Below are positions 7,794 to 15,630 of a stretch of 64,000 nt of DNA, piece after piece (the stretch's first letter is position 1; the number at the start of each line of letters is the position of its first letter). This stretch comes from JAIEOG01 sp964611895 (lineage in GTDB: Bacteria; Bdellovibrionota; FAC87; UBA2466): assembly GCA_964611895.1 (NCBI GenBank), contig CAZTDN010000002.1, forward strand, positions 62,001 to 126,000, in the 5' to 3' direction. A program made the translations under genes and the position numbers. Below the pieces are notes generated by a model, which saw only the letters and a program-made list of their open reading frames with translations, had not been told where the DNA came from and did not search any database.

Positions 7794-8410
7794 AAAAAGA
7801 AGAAACATACTACGAGCTACTCAAGGTTCGAAGCGACGCCACCATTTCCGAAATCGCTTCCGCGTACCACACTGCTCGAAATGCCTATTCAAAAGACTCT
7901 TTAGCGGCCTATTCATTGTTTACCGCCGAAGAAGCCGAAGGCATTTTGAAACGACTGGAAGAAGCGTACGCCACCTTGTCCAATTTGGATCGCAAACGAG
8001 ATTACGATCGAAAAATCAGCGCACCGTCTTCGGTGACCCGGTCCCCCCTTCAACCGGTTACCGCGGTTGCCGATCGCGCACCTTCTGCCCCAGTTTCTCT
8101 GCAAGTACCCTCAGCGAGTACTCCAGCACCTGCTTCCGTTGCCCTTCCGGATACTATTGATGGTAACTGGTTGCGGGCCGCTCGAGAGCAAACCGGAATG
8201 AGCGCGGAAGACGTTTCTCGCGTTACCAAAATTCCCCTGTCTGCATTGATTGCGATTGAATCGGACAATCTAAAAAAACTCCCTGCTCGAGTTTACCTAC
8301 TAGGTTTTGTCACGAACCTGCTCAAGACCTATCGGGTCGATACCAAGGCCGTAAAACCCTACCTCGAAAATATTGACCGCCTGCTCAAGCCCCCACCAAC
8401 CCAGGGTTAA
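7790..8410 (+). CDS. J-like domain and RodZ-type HTH fusion protein
   Basis: This 206-residue protein starts with a J-domain-like region (ETYYELLKVRSDATISEIASAY, then LEEAYATLSNLDRKRDYDR). The HPD tripeptide needed to stimulate DnaK is missing: the loop reads AYSKDS. A Pro/Ala/Ser-rich linker (about residues 80-120) leads to a RodZ/HTH_25-type helix-turn-helix (WLRAAREQTGMSAEDVSRVTK, LPARVYLLGFVTNLLKTYRVD). No membrane segment follows, unlike full RodZ. The ATGA overlap with the ParA-type ATPase predicts a shared function in positioning or cell shape. Confidence 0.78.
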   Translation: MKKEETYYELLKVRSDATISEIASAYHTARNAYSKDSLAAYSLFTAEEAEGILKRLEEAYATLSNLDRKRDYDRKISAPSSVTRSPLQPVTAVADRAPSAPVSLQVPSASTPAPASVALPDTIDGNWLRAAREQTGMSAEDVSRVTKIPLSALIAIESDNLKKLPARVYLLGFVTNLLKTYRVDTKAVKPYLENIDRLLKPPPTQG

Positions 8411-8415
8411 CCCGG

Positions 8416-9396
8416 ATGACACCGCTTTGTTTTACGGTTACTAGGGAGCACCTGGGGGAGGCCACCAGCATTCGGTTAGACGCCTTTCTCGTGGCTTGTA
8501 GCGCCGAATCCCGTTCTTTTCTCCAACAGCAGATTCACCAAGGAGCGGTAACTGTTAACGGCAAGCCGATCACGAAGCCCGGAGCACCAGTTCGCGAGGG
8601 TGATACCGTGCAAGGCGATTGGAGCCGGCTAGAACCAGAGTCTAAGCCCGCTGCCGTGCCTGGGGAACTCGAAATCCTTTTTGAAGATGCCCACCTCCTC
8701 GTACTGAACAAGGCCCAAGGTACGGTCGTGCACCCTGCTCCAAGCCATGAGGGCCCGACTTTAGTGAACCACCTACTGCACCACTTGGAAGGGGAAGATG
8801 ACTTTTCCTCAATTGAGTCAGAGCGACCCGGGATCGTGCATCGCTTGGACAAGGGGACCAGCGGCGTCTTGCTCATCGCAAAGAATCGTCATGTTCAAGA
8901 AAAACTCAGCGCGCTCTTTCAAAATCGTCAGATCAAAAAAACCTACGAAGCCGTTGTCTGGGGCAAGCTAGAAGGACAGGGACGCTACCGGTCCAAAATC
9001 GGCAGGGATCGTGTCAATCGTCTTAAACAGAGCAGCCGAACTCAAAATGGACGCGAAGCGATTACTGACTGGAAATCTGAGTTCGTTTCACACCATTTTA
9101 CCCACGTAAAGCTTTTTCCCTATACAGGGCGCACTCACCAGTTGCGAGTGCATTTATGCGAGGACAATCACCCCATTGTCGGGGATCCGCTGTATGGGAG
9201 AGGAATCACCGAGAGCCGTCGAAAAACGTTGGCACCGCAGCTGGTTAAAAAAGCAGAATCCCTTTCAGGGACTCTGCTCCACGCTCAGGAGCTGCGATTT
9301 GTTCACCCCATTTCTGGAGAGTCCCTCCAATTCCAAGCAAAACGCCCCAGGGTATTTGACGAAATGCTGCTTGAGATCCGAGAGTGGGATACATGA
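8416..9396 (+). CDS. rluD: 23S rRNA pseudouridine synthase, RluD family
   Basis: The protein has an N-terminal S4 RNA-binding domain (about residues 10-75, RLDAFLVACSAESRSFLQQQI) and a pseudouridine synthase domain with the catalytic motif HRLDKGTSGVLL, where Asp is the nucleophile. FPYTGRTHQLRVHL is also typical. RluD modifies helix 69 of 23S rRNA; RluA and RluC relatives modify other sites, so the exact target is inferred from the S4 domain and length (326 residues). It begins 5 nt after the J-like/HTH gene and overlaps pgeF as ATGA. Confidence 0.88.
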   Translation: MTPLCFTVTREHLGEATSIRLDAFLVACSAESRSFLQQQIHQGAVTVNGKPITKPGAPVREGDTVQGDWSRLEPESKPAAVPGELEILFEDAHLLVLNKAQGTVVHPAPSHEGPTLVNHLLHHLEGEDDFSSIESERPGIVHRLDKGTSGVLLIAKNRHVQEKLSALFQNRQIKKTYEAVVWGKLEGQGRYRSKIGRDRVNRLKQSSRTQNGREAITDWKSEFVSHHFTHVKLFPYTGRTHQLRVHLCEDNHPIVGDPLYGRGITESRRKTLAPQLVKKAESLSGTLLHAQELRFVHPISGESLQFQAKRPRVFDEMLLEIREWDT

Positions 9397-10004
9397 ATCC
9401 GCCGATTTGGTTGCGCTTTGGTTTTGAGGTCGAGTCCAAAGGAGATACTCCGGCCTGGTTTTCTCAGGAGCATACTCGCCGTACGATCTGCCTCGACGGA
9501 TTGGAGTTGGGTTCCCCGCATGCCGTTGCCGATGCCGGCTTTACGCGCGACAGGGGCAAGAGCCTGCATGTCTTTACAGCAGACTGCGTACCTGTTCTGC
9601 TGCATGGAGAAACAGAAGAATCGCCTATCGCTGCAATCCATGCGGGCTGGAGAGGGACATTAGAGGGGATTCTTCCCAGCACTCTGCAAGCTTGGGGTTA
9701 TCCTCTTTCCCAAACCCGAGCGATTGTTGGCCCATCGATAGGAAAATGTTGTTTCGAAGTGAAGCAAGACTTGGTAGCAGCGTTCTACCAAAAGGGCTTT
9801 GATATCAGCGCTTACCTCGAACAAAAAAAAAACCGACTCTATTTCGACCTGGTTCGGTTCTTGTTGAAGACAAACCTTCTCGGCGCTGCCTCTGTGGATA
9901 CTTCAAGACACCAGTGCACGGTGTGTGGTCCTTTACGGCTGCCTTCTTACCGCCGCAATGGCTCAACAGATCCCAGGATTCGATCGTGGATCCGGAAAAT
10001 CTGA
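9393..10004 (+). CDS. pgeF: YfiH/PgeF family protein
   Basis: This 203-residue protein belongs to the DUF152/YfiH family, described as peptidoglycan editing factor PgeF and in homologues as a purine nucleoside phosphorylase with a Cys/His metal site. Signature segments are FTADCVPVLLHG, IAAIHAGWRGTLEGI, VGPSIGKCCFEV and the C-terminal CTVCGPLRLPSYRRNG. ATG 9393 overlaps the rluD stop as ATGA and is preferred to GTG 9384. It is somewhat shorter than the usual 240 residues, mostly at the N-terminus. The rluD-pgeF pairing is seen in many bacteria. Confidence 0.88.
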   Translation: MNPPIWLRFGFEVESKGDTPAWFSQEHTRRTICLDGLELGSPHAVADAGFTRDRGKSLHVFTADCVPVLLHGETEESPIAAIHAGWRGTLEGILPSTLQAWGYPLSQTRAIVGPSIGKCCFEVKQDLVAAFYQKGFDISAYLEQKKNRLYFDLVRFLLKTNLLGAASVDTSRHQCTVCGPLRLPSYRRNGSTDPRIRSWIRKI

Positions 10005-10014
10005 CCCTAAGGGC

Positions 10015-10527
10015 TTAATGTTTCTTGAGCCAACGCATTAGATAAGCGTCCCGGCCTGACCCATAGTAGGCAGGGCGGCGCCCCAGAATATGAAAGCCCG
10101 CCTTTTGGTATAGGCCGATGGCACCGGAGTTTTCTGTCTCTACTTCCAAAAAGCATCGTTGCACTCTCGGCTCCGCGCACACATGAGAAAGCAAGTCATA
10201 AGCTAGCCCCAAACGCCGGCATGCTGGGTCGGTGGCAATAGAAATAATATCGAGATCTCCTTGAACCAGAAGCGCCAAAAAATAGGCGCGTAGCCTCTGT
10301 TTCCCTTCAGACTGGGAAACCAACCCCACACTGAGTCGGTTTTCATGAGCGAGAAAATAGGCAAAATCTTTTTCGGACCAAACTGTGGGAAAACTGGCGG
10401 CCGCAATCTGAAAGACGGAATCCAAATGCGCACAAGTCAAAGGGACGAAGGCGGTGACCAGATTTATCCTGGGACCGGTTCTAGGTAGTTCACTACCGAG
10501 TACTTCTTTTTGAGAAGGCTTATCCAC
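10015..10527 (-). CDS. GNAT acetyltransferase, RimI-like
   Basis: This 170-residue GNAT protein shows the acetyl-CoA binding turn in IATDPACRRLGLAYDLL, the ETENSGAIGLYQKAGF block and a final GRDAYLMRW, all typical of RimI-type N-alpha-acetyltransferases. GTG 10527 gives a 64-nt overlap with the gene before it. The family core begins only near residue 24, so a later non-ATG start is possible. It is the last gene of the glpX-to-rimI run and converges on pgeF with 10 bp between stops. The target protein cannot be read from sequence. Confidence 0.75.
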   Translation of the reverse strand: MDKPSQKEVLGSELPRTGPRINLVTAFVPLTCAHLDSVFQIAAASFPTVWSEKDFAYFLAHENRLSVGLVSQSEGKQRLRAYFLALLVQGDLDIISIATDPACRRLGLAYDLLSHVCAEPRVQRCFLEVETENSGAIGLYQKAGFHILGRRPAYYGSGRDAYLMRWLKKH

Positions 10528-11141
10528 TCTTCCAGTTCTTTCCGTGTGCGCTCTTTGCGCAAATCCATCGAAGCTTGCGGTCTTAGTTTTACCAGCTCGG
10601 CCTCATCCAATCGCCTGGCCGTCTCTCTCTGCCGAATAAACGCGTCCACTTCGCTGGCAGAAAGGATCGGAGTCATAGTCTCAATACGCTTTTGGATAAA
10701 GCGTTCGACTTGAAGACTCTTCCAAACCGTATCGATGGCTTCGGCCTCCGTCTTACCATAAGTTTTCAGCAGGCTCTCCCATAGTCGGGGGGCCGCCTTC
10801 TTTTTTCGCTCTCGGATGATCGCTTCCGCTTCCGCCCGGGGTCCCGCCTCAAACTTCAAGCTTTTCAGCTCCAAAAAAACCATTTCTTCCAATAAGATAC
10901 GCTGAACCGCCGACCGAAGCTCGGCTGGGGTTTCCGCAGCAAAGGGATCGTTTTTCCCCTCCCGAAAGCGTTGTAGGGCCAAAAAAAAACGCCCATCCCG
11001 CACTGAAACACCATGCCCCTGTACTTTTCCGGCGATCCCATTGAGCACCACCTGAGGGGCGCTCCAGGCAGGCAATCCTATGCCCCAGGCCCCTAGGCCC
11101 AATAGGCTTATCCATCCCAGCAGTGCGCCAGCCCGTTTCAA
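10464..11141 (-). CDS. SurA-like exported protein lacking PPIase domains
   Basis: This 225-residue protein has a signal peptide (KRAGALLGWISLLGLG then WSA). Its helical body is reminiscent of the N-terminal chaperone domain of SurA: an opening NGIAGKVQGHGVSVRDGRF, then long charged helices. No parvulin rotamase domain is present. TTG 11141 is chosen because it overlaps the ridA stop as TTGA and yields a compact signal peptide; GTG 11156 is the alternative. A periplasmic chaperone role is inference from domain resemblance only. Confidence 0.55.
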   Translation of the reverse strand: MKRAGALLGWISLLGLGAWGIGLPAWSAPQVVLNGIAGKVQGHGVSVRDGRFFLALQRFREGKNDPFAAETPAELRSAVQRILLEEMVFLELKSLKFEAGPRAEAEAIIRERKKKAAPRLWESLLKTYGKTEAEAIDTVWKSLQVERFIQKRIETMTPILSASEVDAFIRQRETARRLDEAELVKLRPQASMDLRKERTRKELEEWISLLKKKYSVVNYLEPVPG

Positions 11142-11521
11142 AGTCGAACCACACACTCGATTTCTACCAAAGCGCCCTTGGGCAGAGCTGCTACTTCAAC
11201 AGTAGATCGTGCTGGATAGGGAGCTTTGAGGAAGGAAGCGTAGGTTTCATTAAAGGCCGCAAAATCGCCCATGCTTTGAAGAAAGACCGTCGTTTTGAGA
11301 ATATGTGAATAGTCTAGTCCTTGGGAACTTAAGAGGCCGTGGATATTCTTCATCACTTGTTTTGTCTGCGCCACGATCTCAGTACCGACCAGATTGCCGC
11401 TCACTGGGTCCAAAGGAATTTGCCCAGAACAAAAGAGAAACTGTCCCACTTGAACGGCTTGCGAATAGGGACCAATGGCTTTGGGGGCATTTTCGGTTGC
11501 AATGACTCTGGGCTCACTCAT
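11138..11521 (-). CDS. ridA: RidA family reactive intermediate deaminase
   Basis: This 127-residue YjgF/YER057c/UK114 protein hydrolyses reactive enamine/imine intermediates formed by PLP enzymes. Signature stretches are APKAIGPYSQAVQVGQFLFCSGQ near the start and the C-terminal ARSTVEVAALPKGALVEIEC, with the Arg and Glu that bind the carboxylate. The start codon shares one base with the stop of the upstream phasin-like gene (TAATG). It is part of the glpX-to-rimI cluster. Confidence 0.93.
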   Translation of the reverse strand: MSEPRVIATENAPKAIGPYSQAVQVGQFLFCSGQIPLDPVSGNLVGTEIVAQTKQVMKNIHGLLSSQGLDYSHILKTTVFLQSMGDFAAFNETYASFLKAPYPARSTVEVAALPKGALVEIECVVRL

Positions 11522-11874
11522 TAAACAGACTCCTTCTTGTTTTTTTCACGCGGTTCAAAGGCGATTTTGCCTTCCACACTGATACGGTGGGTTTCTAGGA
11601 ACTTTCCCAGTTCTTTGGAGAGATCGATTTTGCTGAGAAACGCACCCACTTCTTTACCCACAATTTTATAAATATCCTCTTTTCGGCGCCCCATGTTCTC
11701 GAGCAAAACTCCCACCATTTCTTTGGGAAACTTTTTCTCCCTGAGATACCCGCGAACAGACTCCTCGGTCATAAACAGGGTCGCTAGACCCGAGGCCGTT
11801 AGTTCTTTCAGTGCATCCCCCCACCAGGAACGATCTCCTGCGTTTTCAGACTTGGGATCTTTTTCATCACTCAT
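11521..11874 (-). CDS. Conserved helical protein, phasin-like
   Basis: This 117-residue acidic/basic helical protein has no signal peptide. It resembles a small family seen in delta-type proteobacteria, recognised by a block reading FMTEESVRGYLREKKFPKEM, a stretch of amphipathic helices (IYKIVGKEVGAFLSKIDLSK) and a final ISVEGKIAFEP. Phasins coat polyhydroxyalkanoate granules, but no pha genes are in view and I do not assign that role. It lies between the SRPBCC gene and ridA with 3-nt and 1-nt junctions. Confidence 0.5.
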   Translation of the reverse strand: MSDEKDPKSENAGDRSWWGDALKELTASGLATLFMTEESVRGYLREKKFPKEMVGVLLENMGRRKEDIYKIVGKEVGAFLSKIDLSKELGKFLETHRISVEGKIAFEPREKNKKESV

Positions 11875-11877
11875 GAC

Positions 11878-12312
11878 TTACCCTTTTAGCTTCTTGGCGC
11901 GAGATTCAAACGAATCCAGCAAACGAGGGAGACTTACTTCGGTCAGTTTCTTGGATACCCAGCTAGGAATCAAGAACTTAACCCCCACATCCAGCGAATA
12001 GGTCACTTTGGTCTGTTTGTCGCCGATACTTTCTAGTTCCCAGGACCCTTCGTTGGCCGTAAAAAAATTACTCTCGATCAACCGCCAACGCAAAAGGTTG
12101 GGGTTGGTGAGGTTGAACTCGAGGGTGTATTGAAATTTTTTGACGACTTCGATTTCAAAATCAACCAACTGTGAGCCATCTGATTTTTTTTCATGAGCTT
12201 TGGCAGACACGACTTCCGAAACGAAATCCGGATATTTCTCAAAATCCAAAATAGCTCGTCTAAGCGCGTCCGCGGAAACAGCCATGGTCCGATGTTCTAC
12301 TACTTTTGCCAT
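11878..12312 (-). CDS. SRPBCC/START-like lipid-binding protein, COQ10/RatA type
   Basis: This 144-residue protein fits the polyketide cyclase/dehydrase (SRPBCC) fold: a first strand MAKVVEHRTMAVSADALRRAI, the ILDFEKYPDFVSEVVSAK segment shared by COQ10 and RatA, a beta sheet, and a long C-terminal helix (WVSKKLTEVSLPRLLDSFESR). Such proteins bind hydrophobic ligands in a deep cavity. Whether it binds quinones or acts on ribosomes is not shown by the sequence. It is 3 nt after glpX and probably cotranscribed. Confidence 0.75.
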   Translation of the reverse strand: MAKVVEHRTMAVSADALRRAILDFEKYPDFVSEVVSAKAHEKKSDGSQLVDFEIEVVKKFQYTLEFNLTNPNLLRWRLIESNFFTANEGSWELESIGDKQTKVTYSLDVGVKFLIPSWVSKKLTEVSLPRLLDSFESRAKKLKG

Positions 12313-12315
12313 CGC

Positions 12316-13275
12316 TCACCACCCATACCGAGGTTTGGTTTCAAAACGGTGCGTTGCATGGATCTCTCTTAGGGTCCCGGTTTCGGAACGCATCACGACT
12401 GAGTGAGTATGCGCCCCACCTCCATAGTAGCGAACTCCCTGCAGATAACTCCCATTCGTAATGCCCGTCGCGATGAACATGACTTTTCCCCGAGCCAAAT
12501 CTTCCATAGAGTAGACCTTTGTCGTGTCCTTTATGCCCATTTTCAGAGCACGCTCTTTTTCTGATTCGCTTCGAAACCGAAGGACTCCTTGAAAATCCCC
12601 GCCTAAACAACGCATGGCAGCGGCAGCAATAACACCTTCGGGAGCCCCTCCCACCCCCATCAACACATCGACGCCGGTGTTTTCCTGAGCAACAGCAACA
12701 GCAGCCGACACGTCGCCATCGCCGATGAGGCGAATGCGCGCACCCGCACTTCGAACCTCAGCAATGAGATCTGCATGCCGTGGCCGATCTAGTACAATCA
12801 CCATCAGATCAGAAATACGCTTACCGGTGGCTCTGGAGATTTCCTTCAAATTCCAAGTGGGACCTCGGGTAATGTCGATGACCCCTTTCGCCGCCGGCCC
12901 CACTGCAAGCTTGTCCATATAGGTATCTGGCGCATGGAGAAAACAACCATCTTCGGCGGCCGCTATCACCGAAATAGCTTCACTTCGGCCTAATGCGGTA
13001 ATGGTAGTCCCTTCGAGAGGATCGCAAGCGATATCAATCCGTGGGCCATCTTTGCTGCCTACTTTTTCACCAATGTAGAGCATAGGAGCTTCATCCCGCT
13101 CCCCTTCGCCGATGACGATCGTCCCTTCAAAACGGATAGAATCAAATGCTTTTCGCATTGACTCTACGGCCGCCCGGTCCGCCTCTTCTTCGTTTCCACG
13201 GCCCACCCACGGGCCCACCGCCAAGGCTGCTGCTTCTGTTACGCGAACAAACTCGAGTGCTAAGTTCCTGTCCAT
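12316..13275 (-). CDS. glpX: Class II fructose-1,6-bisphosphatase
   Basis: GlpX removes the 1-phosphate of fructose 1,6-bisphosphate in gluconeogenesis. The 319-residue sequence has GEGERDEAPMLYIGE, the metal/substrate motif DPLEGTT and GVGGAPEGVIAAAA. ATG 13275 (MDRNLALEF) is chosen because GGGAG lies 9 nt upstream and family members start there; the open frame extends 12 codons further. It heads the run glpX, SRPBCC, phasin-like, ridA, SurA-like, rimI. A large inverted repeat lies 58 bp upstream. Confidence 0.95.
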   Translation of the reverse strand: MDRNLALEFVRVTEAAALAVGPWVGRGNEEEADRAAVESMRKAFDSIRFEGTIVIGEGERDEAPMLYIGEKVGSKDGPRIDIACDPLEGTTITALGRSEAISVIAAAEDGCFLHAPDTYMDKLAVGPAAKGVIDITRGPTWNLKEISRATGKRISDLMVIVLDRPRHADLIAEVRSAGARIRLIGDGDVSAAVAVAQENTGVDVLMGVGGAPEGVIAAAAMRCLGGDFQGVLRFRSESEKERALKMGIKDTTKVYSMEDLARGKVMFIATGITNGSYLQGVRYYGGGAHTHSVVMRSETGTLREIHATHRFETKPRYGW

Positions 13276-13333
13276 ATTCAGTTTCTCCCAGTCCCGGTAA
13301 AGTTGTAGCACAGAAGGACGGGGGTTAAAATTA

Positions 13334-13370
13334 GAACCGGATAGGGCGAACCACTCGCCTTATCCGGTTC
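13334..13370. repeat. 16-bp inverted repeat between glpX and dciA
   Basis: GAACCGGATAGGGCGA (13334-13349) is matched by TCGCCTTATCCGGTTC (13355-13370), 15 of 16 pairs exact and the other a G-T, around the loop ACCAC. It lies between two divergent genes, so it cannot end either of them. Only the minus-strand exit is slightly T-rich. A large operator or a structured leader is possible. The loop resembles that of the repeat at 53977-54005. Confidence 0.7.
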
Positions 13371-13463
13371 CGGGGGGATGGAGGGAACACCAAGTAAACG
13401 GATCGACTGAGAGCAACGTGACAAGGCTAGTGGATGATTCTATGTAAAAAGGAGGGGCTCGCG

Positions 13464-13847
13464 ATGGATGAAGACGAAAAAAGACTTTTGGAAATCCAAC
13501 GCAAACGCCGTCGCGATCGCGAACAGGCAACCACCAAGCGCCGAAGGCAGGGCGAAGCCACCCCACCAAATTTTGCCGCACTCCTATCGGTTTTCTTTAA
13601 GAAAGACCCCGAGACACTGATTCAGATCGAGCAAACCAAAGCCATCGAGGCATGGCCCAAGTACGTGGGCGAAGCAGCCGCACGCGTTTCTCACCCCAGC
13701 CGCATTCGTAGCGGCACCATTACAGTCGTGGTGCGCGATCCAGTGTGGATGCAGCAGCTCAGTTTTTTGAAGCAAGGAATATTAGACAAATACAGAAGAG
13801 ATTTTCCTAATCTCAGGCTGACCCACATCTACTTCAGCCGCTTTTGA
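13464..13847 (+). CDS. dciA: DUF721/DciA-family protein
   Basis: This 127-residue protein has a basic N-terminal tail (RKRRRDREQATTKRRR) and a C-terminal DUF721 domain, identified by IEAWPKYVGEAAARVSHP and LRSGTITVVVRDPVWMQQLSF-like strands. DciA is the DnaB helicase loader/operator in bacteria lacking DnaC/DnaI. ATG 13464 is fixed by the strong AAGGAGG at 13449-13455. Here the basic tail lies before the domain. It stands alone, divergent from glpX and convergent with dut, with 16 bp between stops. Confidence 0.82.
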   Translation: MDEDEKRLLEIQRKRRRDREQATTKRRRQGEATPPNFAALLSVFFKKDPETLIQIEQTKAIEAWPKYVGEAAARVSHPSRIRSGTITVVVRDPVWMQQLSFLKQGILDKYRRDFPNLRLTHIYFSRF

Positions 13848-13863
13848 TCACTCAGGCAAACGC

Positions 13864-14325
13864 CTAGCTCAAAGAGGGAGGATGCACCCCAGTACTTCCA
13901 AATCCACCCGCACCCCGCGCGCTATCCCCGAGACTGTCGACTTCTTGCCAATCGATTTGATCGACCTTTTGCAAAACTAACTGAGCAATTCGGTCGCCGT
14001 TTTTAATAATGACGGCTTCTTCTCCCAGATTGATCACGAGTACCTTCACTTCACCACGGTAATCGCTGTCAATAGTGCCTGGTGCGTTGACGACTGTGAG
14101 GCCATTTTTCCAAGCCAGGCCGCTTCGAGGGCGAACTTGTACTTCGTAGCCTTGTGGAATTTCAATGGACAACCCCGTCGACAACGCCGCTCTTTTCCCG
14201 GGCGCAACTACCATTGTTTCATTTAAACAGGCAAACGCATCGCATCCCGCTGCGCCACTCGTCATGTACTGCGGCACTAGAGCTGCTGGGTGTAATTTTC
14301 TGAAACGAACGGTGATTTTTTCCAT
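13864..14325 (-). CDS. dut: dUTP diphosphatase
   Basis: This trimeric dUTPase hydrolyses dUTP to dUMP, keeping uracil out of DNA and supplying thymidylate synthesis. All five motifs are visible, including GAAGCDAFA, RSGLAWKNGL, NAPGTIDSDYRGE, GDRIAQLVL and the C-terminal flexible arm RGAGGFGSTG. The length (153 residues) is typical. AGGGGGG lies 4 nt before the ATG. It closes the rimP-to-dut operon, 8 nt after the M16 peptidase gene; a peptidase-dut pairing also occurs in other bacteria. Confidence 0.96.
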   Translation of the reverse strand: MEKITVRFRKLHPAALVPQYMTSGAAGCDAFACLNETMVVAPGKRAALSTGLSIEIPQGYEVQVRPRSGLAWKNGLTVVNAPGTIDSDYRGEVKVLVINLGEEAVIIKNGDRIAQLVLQKVDQIDWQEVDSLGDSARGAGGFGSTGVHPPSLS

Positions 14326-14333
14326 AGACCCCC

Positions 14334-15620
14334 CTAAAAAATGCTTGGCTTACGCCCTTTGAGTTTGATTGGCCCCAAAGTGACGACCGATTCTTTTTCC
14401 GGCACAAAGAGCCGATTCGCAAGTTCCTGGATGCGCTTAGGAGAAACGCGTTCGATCTCCTCGACCACTTCCTCTAAAGTGATGTAGCGACCAAAGATGA
14501 TTTCATTTCTCCCCAGCGATTCTTGGCGGACTTCTACTTGCTCAGAAGACAGGATAATATTGCCCTTAATCTGGCCTTTAACCACTTGTAGCGCCTCATC
14601 GCTCAGCGGTGTGTCCCGCAAGCTGTGAATTTCTCGACCCAAGATCGCCAAACACTCCTTGAATGACTTGGGGGCCATTCCCACATAAAAGGAAAATATG
14701 CCGGTGTCTGAGTAGGGAACGCAATCGCACTCAACAGCATAGGCCAGGGCCGCATTCTCTCGAATCTCCTGGAAAAGGCGGCTACTCATCCCTCCCCCCA
14801 AGAAAAAACTCAATACAAGGGCATCAAACCGGTAGGGGTCCTTAAACCCAACCCCTTCGAAGCCCAGAAGCAAATGCAGCTGTTCCGATTCGGTGGTAAC
14901 TGCCCGCGAGCGCCCTTGATAGCGCGAAACAGCGCGCTTGGGCGCCCGGGTTGCGGGGCCTTTTTCAAAAACAAAGTATTTGCGACATTTCGCCACCAGA
15001 TCTTCAAAATCTAAGTTTCCCGCGGCGCTTATAACCAAATTTTCGGGCCTGTAGTGGGAATTAAAAAAACGAACCAGTTGGGCACGGCTCAAATTCTGAA
15101 TATTACGCTTGGTTCCAATCACCGGCTGACCGAGAGGTTGGTCTTTCCAAACGGTTTCGAAGAACAGGTCGCTGATCCATTCCTCGGGCGAGTCCTCAAC
15201 CATGGACATTTCCTGCAAAACCACTTTGCGCTCACGCTCTAGCTGTGCTTTTGGAAAAGTAGGCCGAAGAATGAGGTCGCTCAGCACATCCAAAGCTTGA
15301 TCTAGGTGTTCAGAAAGCGCGGTTGCGTGGAAACAAGTCAGCTCTCTGTCCGTAAATGCGTTAAGATCCCCACCCAAAGACTCCAGAACGGTTGCGATCT
15401 GCAACGGAGAACGGGTCTGGGTCCCTTTGAACACCATGTGCTCAATAAAATGACTGATCCCGTTAGTGCTTTTGGACTCAAAAGCACTGCCCAGACGCAC
15501 CCAAACACCCACCGAAACGCTTCGGACGTGAGGATGCTTTTCCGCAACGATGGTCACGCCGTTCTCAAGAACGGCCTTCTGAAAAAGGGTTGGAGCAACT
15601 GGAAGTGCGTTTTGACGCAT
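14334..15620 (-). CDS. M16 family zinc metallopeptidase
   Basis: This 428-residue member of the insulinase/processing peptidase family has the inverted zinc motif in GISHFIEHMVFKGT (HxxEH) near residue 50, with the downstream glutamate in the DLNAFTDRELTCFHA region. Length equals a single-chain bacterial processing protease of the YmxG/PqqL-like class, with active N-terminal and supporting C-terminal halves. No signal peptide is visible, so it is probably cytoplasmic. It lies between pnp and dut in the translation operon, 10 nt after the pnp stop. Confidence 0.9.
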   Translation of the reverse strand: MRQNALPVAPTLFQKAVLENGVTIVAEKHPHVRSVSVGVWVRLGSAFESKSTNGISHFIEHMVFKGTQTRSPLQIATVLESLGGDLNAFTDRELTCFHATALSEHLDQALDVLSDLILRPTFPKAQLERERKVVLQEMSMVEDSPEEWISDLFFETVWKDQPLGQPVIGTKRNIQNLSRAQLVRFFNSHYRPENLVISAAGNLDFEDLVAKCRKYFVFEKGPATRAPKRAVSRYQGRSRAVTTESEQLHLLLGFEGVGFKDPYRFDALVLSFFLGGGMSSRLFQEIRENAALAYAVECDCVPYSDTGIFSFYVGMAPKSFKECLAILGREIHSLRDTPLSDEALQVVKGQIKGNIILSSEQVEVRQESLGRNEIIFGRYITLEEVVEEIERVSPKRIQELANRLFVPEKESVVTLGPIKLKGRKPSIF

Positions 15621-15630
15621 TCGACTTTAT

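Noticed and set aside
13334..13370. Inverted repeat as a normal transcription terminator
   Set aside because: It lies upstream of both flanking genes and lacks a proper T-run, so it would not terminate either.
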